From the NCBI GenBank assembly GCA_900466945.1, contig UBNV01000001.1:248001-312000 (forward strand): DNA of 64,000 bases. The letters are read 5' to 3'. Positions 1 through 7,901 of the stretch are shown in pieces; within the stretch, counting starts at the first letter, position 1, and each line of letters starts with the position of its first letter. A program made the translations under genes and the position numbers. This DNA comes from Hyphomicrobiales bacterium (GTDB lineage Bacteria > Pseudomonadota > Alphaproteobacteria > Rhizobiales > Rhizobiaceae). The notes under the pieces were generated by a model. It did not search any database, was not told the DNA's origin, and saw only the letters and a program-made list of their open reading frames with translations.

Positions 1-1
1 T

Positions 2-136
2 TACGGCGCTGACCAGCACGGCGCCGGCATCGACGAGACCATGACCTCGACCAGCATCAACATCGCGCATCAGGACAACGAGGTGCGCAAGATCCCATCC
101 GCCGGCCTCCGCCCCCTCGCAGCTGCCGAGGCCTGA
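2..136 (+). CDS. phnC: Phosphonate ABC transporter ATP-binding protein, C-terminal end (partial)
   Basis: Only the last 44 codons are in the window; the frame is open from base 2 to a TGA at 134-136. The tail carries a GIDETMTSTSI stretch, which resembles the C-termini of rhizobial PhnC proteins, but no Walker or signature motif is visible because the 5' part is cut off. PhnC would be the ATPase that powers the phosphonate importer made with the PhnD and PhnE proteins encoded directly downstream. The call rests mainly on the neighbourhood: the gene ends 78 bp before phnD on the same strand, and phnC normally precedes phnD. An unrelated ABC ATPase tail cannot be excluded from this fragment alone. 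Confidence 0.62.
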   Translation, partial: YGADQHGAGIDETMTSTSINIAHQDNEVRKIPSAGLRPLAAAEA

Positions 137-214
137 GCGACGACGATCGCAGGCCCTGCGACAAGGGCAAAAAGTCAAGACATACCCTCATCCTACGAAC
201 CAGGAGATGAACTC

Positions 215-1120
215 ATGTTGAAGAAGACCCTGCTTGCCACGGCAGCTCTCGTTGCTCTCGCGTCCGGCGTTCACGCCGAAGATCTCAAGGAATTCCGCAT
301 CGGTATTCTCGGCGGCGAAAACGAAGCCGACCGCCTGCGCAACTTCCAGTGCATGACCGAAAAGCTGCCGTCTGTTCTCGGCGTCGAAAAGGTCTCGCTC
401 TTCCCGGCCGCCGACTATGACGGCGTCGTTCAGGGCCTGCTCGGCGGCACGCTCGATTACGCCGAACTCGGCGCATCGGCCTTCGCCAAGGTCTATCTCG
501 CCAAGGCTGACGCCGTCGAGCCGATCCTGACGACCGTCCAGACCGACGGCTCCAGCGGCTACTACTCCATCATGGTCGCCCGCAAGGATTCGGGCATCAC
601 CAAGATCGAAGACATCAAGGGCAAGAAGCTCGGTTATGCCGATCCGGACTCCACCTCCGGCTACCTCGTTCCCCTCGTCACCCTGCCGGAAGCACTCGGC
701 GCCCCGGTTGATCAGGTCGTTGCCTCCACCGGCTTCGGCGGCGGCCATGAGAACCTCGTTCTCGAAGTCGTCAAGGGCACCTTCGACGTCGGCACGACCT
801 GGGGCTCGGGCGTCGGCGACTTCAAGGACGGCTACTCCTCCGGCAACCTGCGCAAGATGGTCGACAAGGGCGTCCTGAACATGGACGACCTCGTCGAAGT
901 CTGGAAGTCTCCTCTGATCCCGAACGGCCCGGTCGTCGTCCGCACCTCGATGAACGAGGACATGAAGACCAAGTTCAAGCAGTTCATGGTGGACCTGCCG
1001 AAGTCCGATCCGGCCTGCTTCTCTGCCATTCAGGGCGGTGACTTCTCCGGCTTCACCGAAGTAAACGTCGATTTCTACAAGCCGATCATCGACGCCCGCA
1101 AGGCAACCATCGGCGGCTGA
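215..1120 (+). CDS. phnD: Phosphonate ABC transporter substrate-binding protein PhnD
   Basis: This 301-residue protein begins with a Sec-type signal peptide (MLKKTLLATAALVALASGVHA, cleaved before Glu-Asp). It continues as a type-II periplasmic binding protein, with the GGENEADR start and the GxxDYAELGASAF, YADPDSTSGYL and GGGHE segments typical of PhnD. In the periplasm PhnD binds phosphonates and delivers them to the PhnE permeases. The start is supported by AGGAGATG six bases upstream of the ATG. It lies between the phnC end and phnE. A strong hairpin follows the stop, which suggests that the binding protein is made in excess over the membrane components. Length and motifs are normal for the family. 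Confidence 0.93.
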   Translation: MLKKTLLATAALVALASGVHAEDLKEFRIGILGGENEADRLRNFQCMTEKLPSVLGVEKVSLFPAADYDGVVQGLLGGTLDYAELGASAFAKVYLAKADAVEPILTTVQTDGSSGYYSIMVARKDSGITKIEDIKGKKLGYADPDSTSGYLVPLVTLPEALGAPVDQVVASTGFGGGHENLVLEVVKGTFDVGTTWGSGVGDFKDGYSSGNLRKMVDKGVLNMDDLVEVWKSPLIPNGPVVVRTSMNEDMKTKFKQFMVDLPKSDPACFSAIQGGDFSGFTEVNVDFYKPIIDARKATIGG

Positions 1121-1135
1121 TCGCTGACCAGTTAA

Positions 1136-1170
1136 AAAGACCGCCGGTCGGGAAACCGCCGGCGGTCTTT
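1136..1170 (+). terminator. Intercistronic hairpin between phnD and phnE
   Basis: A perfect 12-bp stem (AAAGACCGCCGG at 1136-1147 with its complement at 1159-1170) encloses an 11-nt loop and ends in TCTTT. It lies 15 bp after the phnD stop and about 30 bp before phnE. In this position it could be a partial terminator or an mRNA-stabilising structure that raises phnD over phnE expression. The U tract is short, so full termination is not certain. Confidence 0.6.
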
Positions 1171-1201
1171 CCTTGATGTCTTTTCCAGAGGAATTGCAGT
1201 G

Positions 1202-2164
1202 ATGGCCATGACGGCGACACAGCCCATATTGAGCGAGCGCGGCGCAGCCGTCGAACGCCACTGGCAGGAACTGGCGGCCAAGCGGCGGATGTACACGGGC
1301 CTCGGTGCCCTGATCCTGTTCCTGGCGGTAACCGGTTCGCTCTGGTTCGCCAACGAGACGAATGCTGGCAAGTTCTTCGACCGTCTGCCTTATCTCTTCG
1401 ATTTCATCGGCGACCTCGCCCCTCGTGATGGATGGGAGATCTGGCGCGCCCTCTTCGACCTGCCCTCGCCCTATGACGACGGCAGCCTCAAATTCAATTA
1501 TCCGGAGGGCCGGTTTTACATCACCGAGAGCCTGTACATCCCGGAATACTTCCACAAGATGCTGGAGACGGTGAACATCGCACTTCTGTCCACCGTCATC
1601 GCGATGATCTTCGGCTATGCGCTCGCCTTTCTCGCCGCCAAGAACACCATGGCGAACACCTGGATCCGCTGGCCCGTGCGTCGTTTCATGGAAATCCTGC
1701 GCGCCTTTCCGGAAGTGGTCATTGCCGGCTTCTTCCTCGCCATCCTCTCGCTTGGCCCGATCCCTGCCATCATCGCTGTCACGGTCCACACCATCGGCGC
1801 ACTCGGAAAGATGTTCTTCGAGGTTATCGAAAATGCCGACATGCGCCCGGACGAAGGCCTGAGGGCGGTCGGGGCCAACTGGTTCGAGCGCGTCTGGTTC
1901 GCGATCACGCCCCAGGTCATGCCGAACTTCATGAGTTATTTCCTACTGCGCCTGGAGATCAACGTGCGCGCCTCGACGATCATCGGCGCCGTCGGTGGCG
2001 GCGGGATCGGGGAAGCTCTCCGTCTCTCGATCGGTCAAGGCCACGAAGCCAAGACGCTCGCCATCATCCTTCTCCTTCTGTCGACAGTCATCGCCGTCGA
2101 CCAATTCTCAGCCTGGCTGCGCCGCAAGCTCGTTGGCGAGCAGGCCTTCCAGTCGGTCACGTGA
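1202..2164 (+). CDS. phnE: Phosphonate ABC transporter permease PhnE (first copy)
   Basis: This 320-residue inner-membrane permease is one half of the phosphonate importer channel. A first membrane segment (about residues 31-49) is followed by a periplasmic stretch of roughly 65 residues. The core MetI-like permease domain starts near residue 118 and contains the EAA-type cytoplasmic loop EGLRAVGANWFERVWFAITP, which docks on PhnC. AGAGGA at 1187-1192 serves either the GTG at 1199 or the ATG at 1202; I chose the ATG. The gene ends 7 bp before a second, longer phnE, so a PhnE1-PhnE2 heterodimer is likely. Confidence 0.92.
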   Translation: MAMTATQPILSERGAAVERHWQELAAKRRMYTGLGALILFLAVTGSLWFANETNAGKFFDRLPYLFDFIGDLAPRDGWEIWRALFDLPSPYDDGSLKFNYPEGRFYITESLYIPEYFHKMLETVNIALLSTVIAMIFGYALAFLAAKNTMANTWIRWPVRRFMEILRAFPEVVIAGFFLAILSLGPIPAIIAVTVHTIGALGKMFFEVIENADMRPDEGLRAVGANWFERVWFAITPQVMPNFMSYFLLRLEINVRASTIIGAVGGGGIGEALRLSIGQGHEAKTLAIILLLLSTVIAVDQFSAWLRRKLVGEQAFQSVT

Positions 2165-2171
2165 GGTTCCG

Positions 2172-3698
2172 ATGTCCATGATGAACGCCGCTGAACTGAA
2201 CCGCCTGGCCGAGCGCTATCCGCAGGTGCTGGAGCGCAGCCTCTGGCAACGCTATCGGATCCCCTTTTCGATCGGGATCCTCACCTTGTATTTCCTGTTC
2301 TGCTGGTGGTTTTTCGCCATCGGCAAGACGCTGTCCGAGGCCAATTGGGGCATTGCCGGAAACTATCTCGCCGATTGGGTCTCCTACGAAATCCGCCCCG
2401 AATTCGACATTGATCGCGACGGCGCCATCACCATTAACTATCCACGTTTCGACCCGATCGGCCCCAACCCAAATCCCGACTGGATAGAGACCACGCGCGC
2501 GACGATCACCAGGACCGAACCTGCTCCATCGGCCGCGGCGGCACCGGCTCTCGCCGCTCCGGAGGCAAGCTCCTCCTTCAGCTTCATGGCGCCTGCAGCT
2601 CCGCCGTCATCGACCGCAACATCGGGAGCCGGTGCTGCAGCTCCCGCGGCTCAAGTGGCAACCGAAGAAGTGATCACGGAAGCCCGGATAGCACTCTCTG
2701 GTAGCGCCCGGCTCGAGATCACTGGCGATCGTGTGATGCTGGTCCGCGGCGAAGAGAGAGTCGCTCTGCTGCTCGATCCCGCGAGGGACACCGTGACGAT
2801 CGAAGGCGCCCACCCCGACTGGGTGGAACAGCGCCTCGAAGGCGGCCGGGTCATCGCCTATTTCGGGTCTGCCGGCTGGCTCGACATATCCTCGGATCGC
2901 GTCCGTGTCCGCAAGCGCTTCTTCGGTTGGGAAAACTTCATCTTCGATACCAACTCGCCCTTCTTCGGCCTCTCTTCCGCGGAAGTCTGGCAAACCATCA
3001 CATCCGGCGAACGCATTGATCCGACAATGAGCAATCTGGCGCTCGCCTGGAACAACATCCTCTACAACGCATCCTGGCAGCATCTCGACGTCTGGACGAA
3101 ACTGCTCCAGACGATTGTCATGGCCTTCATGGGCACACTGCTTGCCATGTTGGTCGCCTTTCCGCTCTCCTTCGTCGCGGCACGCAACATCACCCGCAAC
3201 CGGCCGGTCAACCAGATCACCAAGCGCTTCTTCGACTTCGTCAGGTCGGTTGACATGCTGATCTGGGCGCTGTTCTTCACGCGCGCCTTCGGTCCCGGAC
3301 CACTCGCGGGTATCTCGGCAATCTTCGTCACCGACACCGGCACGCTCGGCAAACTCTATGCCGAAGCTTTGGAGAACATCGACGACAAGCAGCGCGAGGG
3401 CGTGAAATCGGTCGGTGCTCCGGCAGCGGCCGTCCAGCGATTCGGCGTGCTGCCGCAGGTCATGCCGGTCTTCGCTTCCCAGGCTCTCTACTTCTGGGAA
3501 TCGAACACGCGCTCGGCGACGATCATCGGCGCTGTCGGCGCAGGCGGCATCGGTCTCAAGCTCTGGGAAGCCATGCGCACCAATTCCGACTGGGAAAATG
3601 TCGCCTATATGGTGCTGCTGATCCTGATCGTGGTGTTCCTATTCGACGGCATCTCCAATAGCCTGCGCTCCCGCCTTATGGGCAAGAGCCGCCACTGA
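2172..3698 (+). CDS. phnE: Phosphonate ABC transporter permease PhnE (second copy, large insertion)
   Basis: This 508-residue permease is well over the usual PhnE length. One membrane segment lies near residues 28-48 (FSIGILTLYFLFCWWFFAIG). It is followed by a hydrophilic stretch of about 270 residues: an Ala/Pro/Ser-rich linker and then a strand-rich segment (about residues 165-260). The normal MetI-like permease domain comes last, with the EAA-type loop EGVKSVGAPAAAVQRFGVLP. By the positive-inside rule the insertion should be periplasmic. The frame is open further upstream to about 1995, but the ATG at 2172 follows a GAGG and sits just after the stop of the first phnE, so it is preferred. 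The protein probably pairs with the first PhnE, and the insertion may touch PhnD. Confidence 0.9.
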   Translation: MSMMNAAELNRLAERYPQVLERSLWQRYRIPFSIGILTLYFLFCWWFFAIGKTLSEANWGIAGNYLADWVSYEIRPEFDIDRDGAITINYPRFDPIGPNPNPDWIETTRATITRTEPAPSAAAAPALAAPEASSSFSFMAPAAPPSSTATSGAGAAAPAAQVATEEVITEARIALSGSARLEITGDRVMLVRGEERVALLLDPARDTVTIEGAHPDWVEQRLEGGRVIAYFGSAGWLDISSDRVRVRKRFFGWENFIFDTNSPFFGLSSAEVWQTITSGERIDPTMSNLALAWNNILYNASWQHLDVWTKLLQTIVMAFMGTLLAMLVAFPLSFVAARNITRNRPVNQITKRFFDFVRSVDMLIWALFFTRAFGPGPLAGISAIFVTDTGTLGKLYAEALENIDDKQREGVKSVGAPAAAVQRFGVLPQVMPVFASQALYFWESNTRSATIIGAVGAGGIGLKLWEAMRTNSDWENVAYMVLLILIVVFLFDGISNSLRSRLMGKSRH

Positions 3699-3733
3699 TT
3701 TGCCCGGTTCGGGGGCCAGATCTCCCGCACCGC

Positions 3734-4456
3734 ATGATACGAAAGACGTGTTCCTTGCGCTACGCCATCTACTTTTTACCGCCGGCCTCTGACCCGCTGA
3801 CCCGCGCGGCAGCGGTCTGGCTGGGACGCGATGCTTTCACCGGGGAAGAATATCCGCGCACGGCTGAGCACGGCCTTTCGGCAGAAGAATTGGATGCATT
3901 GACGGCCGATCCAAGACGTTATGGCTTTCATGCGACGCTCAAGGCACCCTTCCGCCTCGCGGATGGCACAAACGAGGCCGAACTGCTGACGGCCCTGGGC
4001 GATTTCGCCCGGAAGACTGCGCCCCTCGAGATCCCGTCGGTCGTCGTCAGCCAGCACGGGCGGTTCTTTGCACTGGTTCCCGAAGTGCTGCACCCACCCC
4101 TTCAGGACTTCGCCGGCGCCATTGTCCAGACCTTCGAGCCGTTTCGCGCGGCTCTTTCAGAGGCAGACATCCAGCGACGAAAGCCGGACAGGCTGCCACA
4201 GCGCCAGCGCGAAAAGCTCATGCAGTGGGGTTATCCCTACGTCTTCGAAGACTTCCGTTTCCACATGACGCTGACCATGCCCGTCTCCGAGGCCCAGGCG
4301 CCGACAATGGCCAACCTCCTCGCCGAGCGCTTCGGTGATTTCATCGCTCGTCCGCTTTGGATCGACAGTCTCACGCTCGCTGTCGAACCCGAGCCTGGCG
4401 CACCTTTCCTCGTCCATTCATGGCTGCCACTGACGGCCGCCCAACCGAACGGCTGA
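3734..4456 (+). CDS. DUF1045 phosphonate-metabolism protein, 2H phosphoesterase-like
   Basis: The 240-residue product matches the DUF1045 family that travels with phn clusters. Two histidine motifs are visible, HATLKAPF near residue 66 and HMTLTMP near residue 177. They are spaced as in the 2H phosphoesterase fold, so a cyclic-phosphodiesterase-type activity on a C-P lyase product is plausible but inferred. The ATG at 3734 is used here. A TTG at 3755 would give the commoner N-terminus that begins with RYAIYF, so the true start may be seven codons later. The gene ends 4 bp before phnM, which makes co-translation likely. Confidence 0.82.
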   Translation: MIRKTCSLRYAIYFLPPASDPLTRAAAVWLGRDAFTGEEYPRTAEHGLSAEELDALTADPRRYGFHATLKAPFRLADGTNEAELLTALGDFARKTAPLEIPSVVVSQHGRFFALVPEVLHPPLQDFAGAIVQTFEPFRAALSEADIQRRKPDRLPQRQREKLMQWGYPYVFEDFRFHMTLTMPVSEAQAPTMANLLAERFGDFIARPLWIDSLTLAVEPEPGAPFLVHSWLPLTAAQPNG

Positions 4457-4460
4457 TCCC

Positions 4461-5597
4461 ATGTCCGAACAAATCTTTTCCAATGCCCGCATCGTGCTCG
4501 AAGACCGAATCGTCGACGGCAGTGTTCTCGTTCGTGACGGCAAGATCGCCGCGATTGATGAAGGCACGAGCCGCACCGGCGAGGACTTCGGCGGCGATTA
4601 CCTCATCCCCGGCCTCATCGAACTGCACACGGATCACCTGGAGTCGCACTACTCGCCCCGTCCCGGCGTGCGCTGGCATATGACGTCGGCCATCCAGGCG
4701 CACGACGCCCAGATCGTCACCTCTGGTATCACCACGGTCTTCGACTGTCTGCGCATGGGCTCCGACGAGGACGGCGGCTTCGACAAGGGCGAGATGCGCG
4801 ACATGGCAGACGCCATCCAGGCCGCCGAACGCGACGATCGCCTCAGGGCCGAGCACCTCATTCACCTACGCTGCGAGGTCGCTTCCGACAATGTGCTCGA
4901 GCACTTCGCCGATTTCGAAAAAGACCCGCATGTCCGTCTCGTCTCGCTGATGGACCATTCGCCGGGCCAGCGCCAGTTCCAGACGATGGAGCAGTACACC
5001 CTCTACTACAAGACCAAGCGCGGCCTGACCGACGAACAGTTTGCCCGCTTCGTCGAAAGCCGCCTTTCGCTCTCCAGGCGCTATTCGACGCTGCATCGCG
5101 ATGCCCTCGCCAAGGCCTGCGCCGAACGCGGGATTACGGTGGCAAGCCACGACGACGCGACGCTCGCCCATGTCGAAGAAGCCAAGGGGCATGGCGTGAA
5201 GCTCGCCGAATTTCCAACCAGCATCGAGGCCGCTGAAGCCTCGCACCAGTCCGGCATGAGCGTGCTCATGGGAGCGCCAAACGTGGTGCGCGGCAAGTCC
5301 CATTCTGGCAACATCGCCGCCCGCGATCTCGCAAAACGCGGCGTGCTCGACGTCCTTTCGTCCGACTACGTGCCCCTCAGCCTTCTGCATGCCAGCTTCG
5401 TTCTCGCCGACGAGATCGACGGCATCGCCCTGCCGCAGGCAATCGCCATGGTGACGGCCACGCCCGCTAGAACTGTCAACCTGTCTGATCGGGGCCGCAT
5501 CGAAACCGGCCTGCGGGCCGACATCGTCCGCGTACGCCGCGATGAGGGCGTTCCCGTCATCCGTGCCGTCTGGCGGGAAGGGCGCCGGGTGGCCTGA
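4461..5597 (+). CDS. phnM: Alpha-D-ribose 1-methylphosphonate 5-triphosphate diphosphatase PhnM
   Basis: This 378-residue amidohydrolase-fold enzyme of the C-P lyase pathway removes pyrophosphate from the 5-triphosphate of ribose 1-methylphosphonate (established for PhnM). Metal-site motifs are visible: HTDHLESH near residue 55, DHSPGQRQF in the middle, and VASHDDAT near residue 229. The C-terminal region carries the usual amidohydrolase end (ATPARTVNLSDRGRIETGLRAD). It starts 4 bp after the DUF1045 gene, and its TGA overlaps the phnN ATG at 5597. The core C-P lyase genes (phnG-L) are not in the window and are presumably upstream or elsewhere. Confidence 0.95.
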   Translation: MSEQIFSNARIVLEDRIVDGSVLVRDGKIAAIDEGTSRTGEDFGGDYLIPGLIELHTDHLESHYSPRPGVRWHMTSAIQAHDAQIVTSGITTVFDCLRMGSDEDGGFDKGEMRDMADAIQAAERDDRLRAEHLIHLRCEVASDNVLEHFADFEKDPHVRLVSLMDHSPGQRQFQTMEQYTLYYKTKRGLTDEQFARFVESRLSLSRRYSTLHRDALAKACAERGITVASHDDATLAHVEEAKGHGVKLAEFPTSIEAAEASHQSGMSVLMGAPNVVRGKSHSGNIAARDLAKRGVLDVLSSDYVPLSLLHASFVLADEIDGIALPQAIAMVTATPARTVNLSDRGRIETGLRADIVRVRRDEGVPVIRAVWREGRRVA

Positions 5598-6196
5598 TGA
5601 CGCAAGCGGCGAAGGACACGGCGACCAAGAAGGAAACGGCGAGCGGCACGTTGGTCGCCGTCGTCGGCCCAAGTGGCGTCGGCAAGGACAGCCTGATCGA
5701 CATCGCCCGTCGCCATTTCGCCGGCCGGGACGATCTGCGCTTCGTTCGCCGCGTGATCACACGCGCTGAAGACTCCGTTGGCGAAGACCATCACGCGGTC
5801 ACACCGGAAGCTTTCGAGGAACTCTCGAAGTCCGGGGCCTTTGCCGTGAGCTGGCAAGCCCACGGCCTCGGCTATGGCATCCCCGCAGACGTCTACGACG
5901 ACCTCGCCTCGGGCCATGTCGTCATCGCCAATGGATCTCGCTCCGCGCTCGACGCATTCCACGCCGCATTTCCGCACCTCGTGGTGGTCAATGTCACGGC
6001 GCGTCCAGAGATCCTCGCCAAACGACTCGCCTCGCGTGGACGCGAGACCGCCGCCGACATTGAAGCACGCCTCGCACGGTCGCCCGAACCTCTACCGCCA
6101 GGTCTGCACGTCGTCACCATCGACAACAGCGGGGAGCTCGATCTGGCCGGCAAGGAACTTGTGAACCTGATCGAGGATCTGTTCGGCAAGAGCTGA
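5597..6196 (+). CDS. phnN: Ribose 1,5-bisphosphate phosphokinase PhnN
   Basis: The 199-residue kinase phosphorylates ribose 1,5-bisphosphate to PRPP, so that the carbon left after phosphonate cleavage enters nucleotide metabolism. A P-loop GPSGVGKDS occupies residues 24-32. Guanylate-kinase-like elements follow (RFVRRVITR, then SWQAHGLGYGIP). The ATG overlaps the phnM stop by one base, which is strong evidence for translational coupling. This is the last gene of the phn run. A gap of 320 bp containing the rplU promoter follows, and no clear terminator is seen directly after it. Confidence 0.93.
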   Translation: MTQAAKDTATKKETASGTLVAVVGPSGVGKDSLIDIARRHFAGRDDLRFVRRVITRAEDSVGEDHHAVTPEAFEELSKSGAFAVSWQAHGLGYGIPADVYDDLASGHVVIANGSRSALDAFHAAFPHLVVVNVTARPEILAKRLASRGRETAADIEARLARSPEPLPPGLHVVTIDNSGELDLAGKELVNLIEDLFGKS

Positions 6197-6338
6197 GATC
6201 CGGTTGCGCGCCCTCAAATGCACGCCGGCCAAGCCCTTCTGCGGTCACATTCGTCGGCGGTCGATGGCGCAGGGTGTCTCATTGCGGCAACGCAACCCTT
6301 ACGCTGCGACAAATGCGGCCGATTTTCCCGCTTTCATC

Positions 6339-6367
6339 TTGACTCCATAGGACGCCTCACGTATGCG
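6339..6367 (+). promoter_or_regulatory. Candidate sigma70 promoter for rplU-rpmA
   Basis: TTGACT (6339-6344) is separated by exactly 17 bp from TATGCG (6362-6367), a good housekeeping promoter pattern. It would place the transcript start near 6374 and leave a leader of about 140 nt before rplU. It lies in the 320-bp gap 6197-6516, the only sizeable gap in this part of the window. Confidence 0.55.
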
Positions 6368-6373
6368 ACGCTC

Positions 6374-6516
6374 GACTAAAAGCGTGGGTGAACTGCGCCT
6401 TGTGTTCTTCGCAATACGCGAAGCTGAACCGGCGGAACGAAGGTTCCGCTCCTCCGACTGGCAAAAAGACGGCCCCTCGCAAGGGGAGAGCCGGAACGAA
6501 CATGAAAGGATAAACA
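6374..6516 (+). other. Structured 5' leader of rplU
   Basis: The leader predicted from the promoter contains two hairpins. The first is GCGGAAC-GAAG-GTTCCGC (6432-6449). The second is CCCCT-CGCA-AGGGG (6473-6486), extended by flanking GG/CC pairs. GAAAGGA lies just upstream of the rplU ATG. Ribosomal-protein leaders often carry autoregulatory folds. I know of no established L21 leader motif for this lineage that matches this one, so the regulatory role is inference. Confidence 0.35.
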
Positions 6517-6831
6517 ATGTTCGCAGTCATCAAAACTGGCGGTAAGCAGTACCGCGTAATCGCCAACGACGTGCTGACCATCGAAAAGCTGGAAGCCGAA
6601 GCTGGTGCAACCATCGAATTCACCGAGATCCTGATCGTCGGCGAAGGCGAAACAGCGACCATCGGCGCGCCCTTCGTGGCTGGCGCCAAGGTCACGGCCG
6701 AAGTTGTCGAGCAGATGCGCGGCAAGAAGGTCATCGCCTTCAAGAAGCGTCGTCGTCAGAACTCGAAGCGTTCGCGCGGCCATCGTCAGCACCACACCGT
6801 GGTGCGTATCACCGACATCGTCGCTGCCTGA
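6517..6831 (+). CDS. rplU: 50S ribosomal protein L21
   Basis: The 104-residue protein begins [20 protein letters not shown] and ends in the basic [23 protein letters not shown] segment that binds 23S rRNA, as expected for bacterial L21. It is a structural protein of the large ribosomal subunit. AAAGGA precedes the ATG at a suitable distance. rpmA follows after 36 bp, the standard rplU-rpmA arrangement, and the pair has its own promoter and terminator. Confidence 0.98.
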   Translation: MFAVIKTGGKQYRVIANDVLTIEKLEAEAGATIEFTEILIVGEGETATIGAPFVAGAKVTAEVVEQMRGKKVIAFKKRRRQNSKRSRGHRQHHTVVRITDIVAA

Positions 6832-6867
6832 AGCGCGTCTAAGAACAAGGTTTAAAGGAGAACTCCC

Positions 6868-7137
6868 ATGGCACACAAAAAAGCTGGCGGTTCCTCGCGC
6901 AACGGTCGCGATTCCAATTCCAAGCGCCTCGGCGTGAAGAAGTTCGGTGGCGAAGTCGTCATTCCGGGCAACATCATCGTGCGTCAGCGCGGCACCCAGT
7001 GGCATCCGGGCGCGAACGTCGGCATGGGCAAGGACCATACCATCTTTGCACTCACGGCCGGCAATGTGGACTACCGTACGAAGTCGAACGGTCGAGTCTT
7101 CGTGTCTGTAATGCCGAAAGCCGAAGCAGCGGAATAA
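6868..7137 (+). CDS. rpmA: 50S ribosomal protein L27
   Basis: The 89-residue protein has the L27 hallmarks: [22 protein letters not shown] at the N-terminus and the [23 protein letters not shown] core. Its N-terminal tail reaches the peptidyl-transferase centre. AAAGGAG lies 7-8 bp before the ATG. It ends the rplU-rpmA unit, and a strong terminator follows at 7203-7237. In many rhizobial genomes obgE follows; here two acetyltransferases and a minus-strand gene intervene. Confidence 0.98.
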   Translation: MAHKKAGGSSRNGRDSNSKRLGVKKFGGEVVIPGNIIVRQRGTQWHPGANVGMGKDHTIFALTAGNVDYRTKSNGRVFVSVMPKAEAAE

Positions 7138-7202
7138 GCCGGTAGCGCTCTAAAACAGCCGGCGTCACATCGACCCGGCTGACCGCATCAGGTTCAGTTT
7201 AG

Positions 7203-7237
7203 AAAAAGGGGAGATGGGGCGCCATCTCCCCTTTTTT
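7203..7237 (+). terminator. Rho-independent terminator after rpmA
   Basis: A perfect 15-bp stem (AAAAAGGGGAGATGG at 7203-7217 with its complement at 7222-7236) with a four-base loop runs straight into TTTTTT. Because the stem begins with an A run, it could also work in the opposite direction, though no minus-strand gene approaches it. It ends 26 bp before the first GNAT gene. Confidence 0.88.
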
Positions 7238-7262
7238 CTTGTCCAACGAAGGAGACTGAACC

Positions 7263-7901
7263 ATGCAAAGTCTGATGTTGAGGGATGACCAATCACGGTC
7301 GCCCGAAGAACAACCAAGGCCTGATCGGCCGAGGAGCGATTGCCCCGTCTTATTGTCGCAAAGGCTCGTCCTGCGCGCACCCCACATCGAAGACATCGAC
7401 GCCCTTGCCCATCTCGCCAACAACGCCGCCATCGCCACCATGGTGGCGCGCATGCCGCATCCCTACACGGCGAAAGACGCGGCCGACTTCGTGCGACGCA
7501 CGAATATCGGCGAGATCGGCAAGTGCGTCTATGCCATCACCAAAGCGGACAATGGCGAGTTTCTCGGTTGCTGCGCGCTAGAGCCCAATCCCGTCGACGA
7601 TACGACGCTGGAATTGGGGTATTGGCTGGGTGAACCCTACTGGAACAGGGGCTACGCCACAGAAGCGGCCCATGCGCTGATCGACATGGCGTTTCGCACC
7701 CGCGAATGGGTCTCTCGCATCGATGCGCGCTGCCGGGTGACCAACATCGCCTCACGCCGCGTCATCCAGAAGTCCGGCTTTCAGTTCCAGGGCACCGGCA
7801 TGGTCGGCAACCTCGCCATGGGCGGCACCGTCCCCGTCGAATGGTACAGGCTCGACCGCAAGACCTGGCTGTCGCTGAAGAGCTGGGGAGAAATGCGATG
7901 A
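7263..7901 (+). CDS. GNAT family N-acetyltransferase (RimJ/RimL-like)
   Basis: The 212-residue protein matches the RimJ/RimL-type acetyltransferase fold. A LVLRAPHIEDIDALAHLANN start is followed by the acetyl-CoA-binding region LGYWLGEPYWNRGYATEAAHALI (about residues 118-140) and the NIASRRVIQKSGFQFQG motif. The acceptor (a protein N-terminus or a small molecule) cannot be told from sequence. AAGGAGA precedes the ATG. The gene overlaps the next acetyltransferase by 4 bp (ATGA), so the two are co-translated. A non-conserved N-terminal extension of about 35 residues means a later start is possible. Confidence 0.88.
   Translation: MQSLMLRDDQSRSPEEQPRPDRPRSDCPVLLSQRLVLRAPHIEDIDALAHLANNAAIATMVARMPHPYTAKDAADFVRRTNIGEIGKCVYAITKADNGEFLGCCALEPNPVDDTTLELGYWLGEPYWNRGYATEAAHALIDMAFRTREWVSRIDARCRVTNIASRRVIQKSGFQFQGTGMVGNLAMGGTVPVEWYRLDRKTWLSLKSWGEMR

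Noticed and set aside
188..1789. Minus-strand frame of 533 codons opposite phnD and phnE
   Set aside because: It spans two clear plus-strand genes and an intergenic hairpin and shows only acidic, motif-free sequence.
7203..7237. Hairpin before the GNAT gene as a translational regulator of that gene
   Set aside because: It ends 26 bp upstream of the ATG, leaves the ribosome-binding site free, and has all features of a terminator for rpmA.
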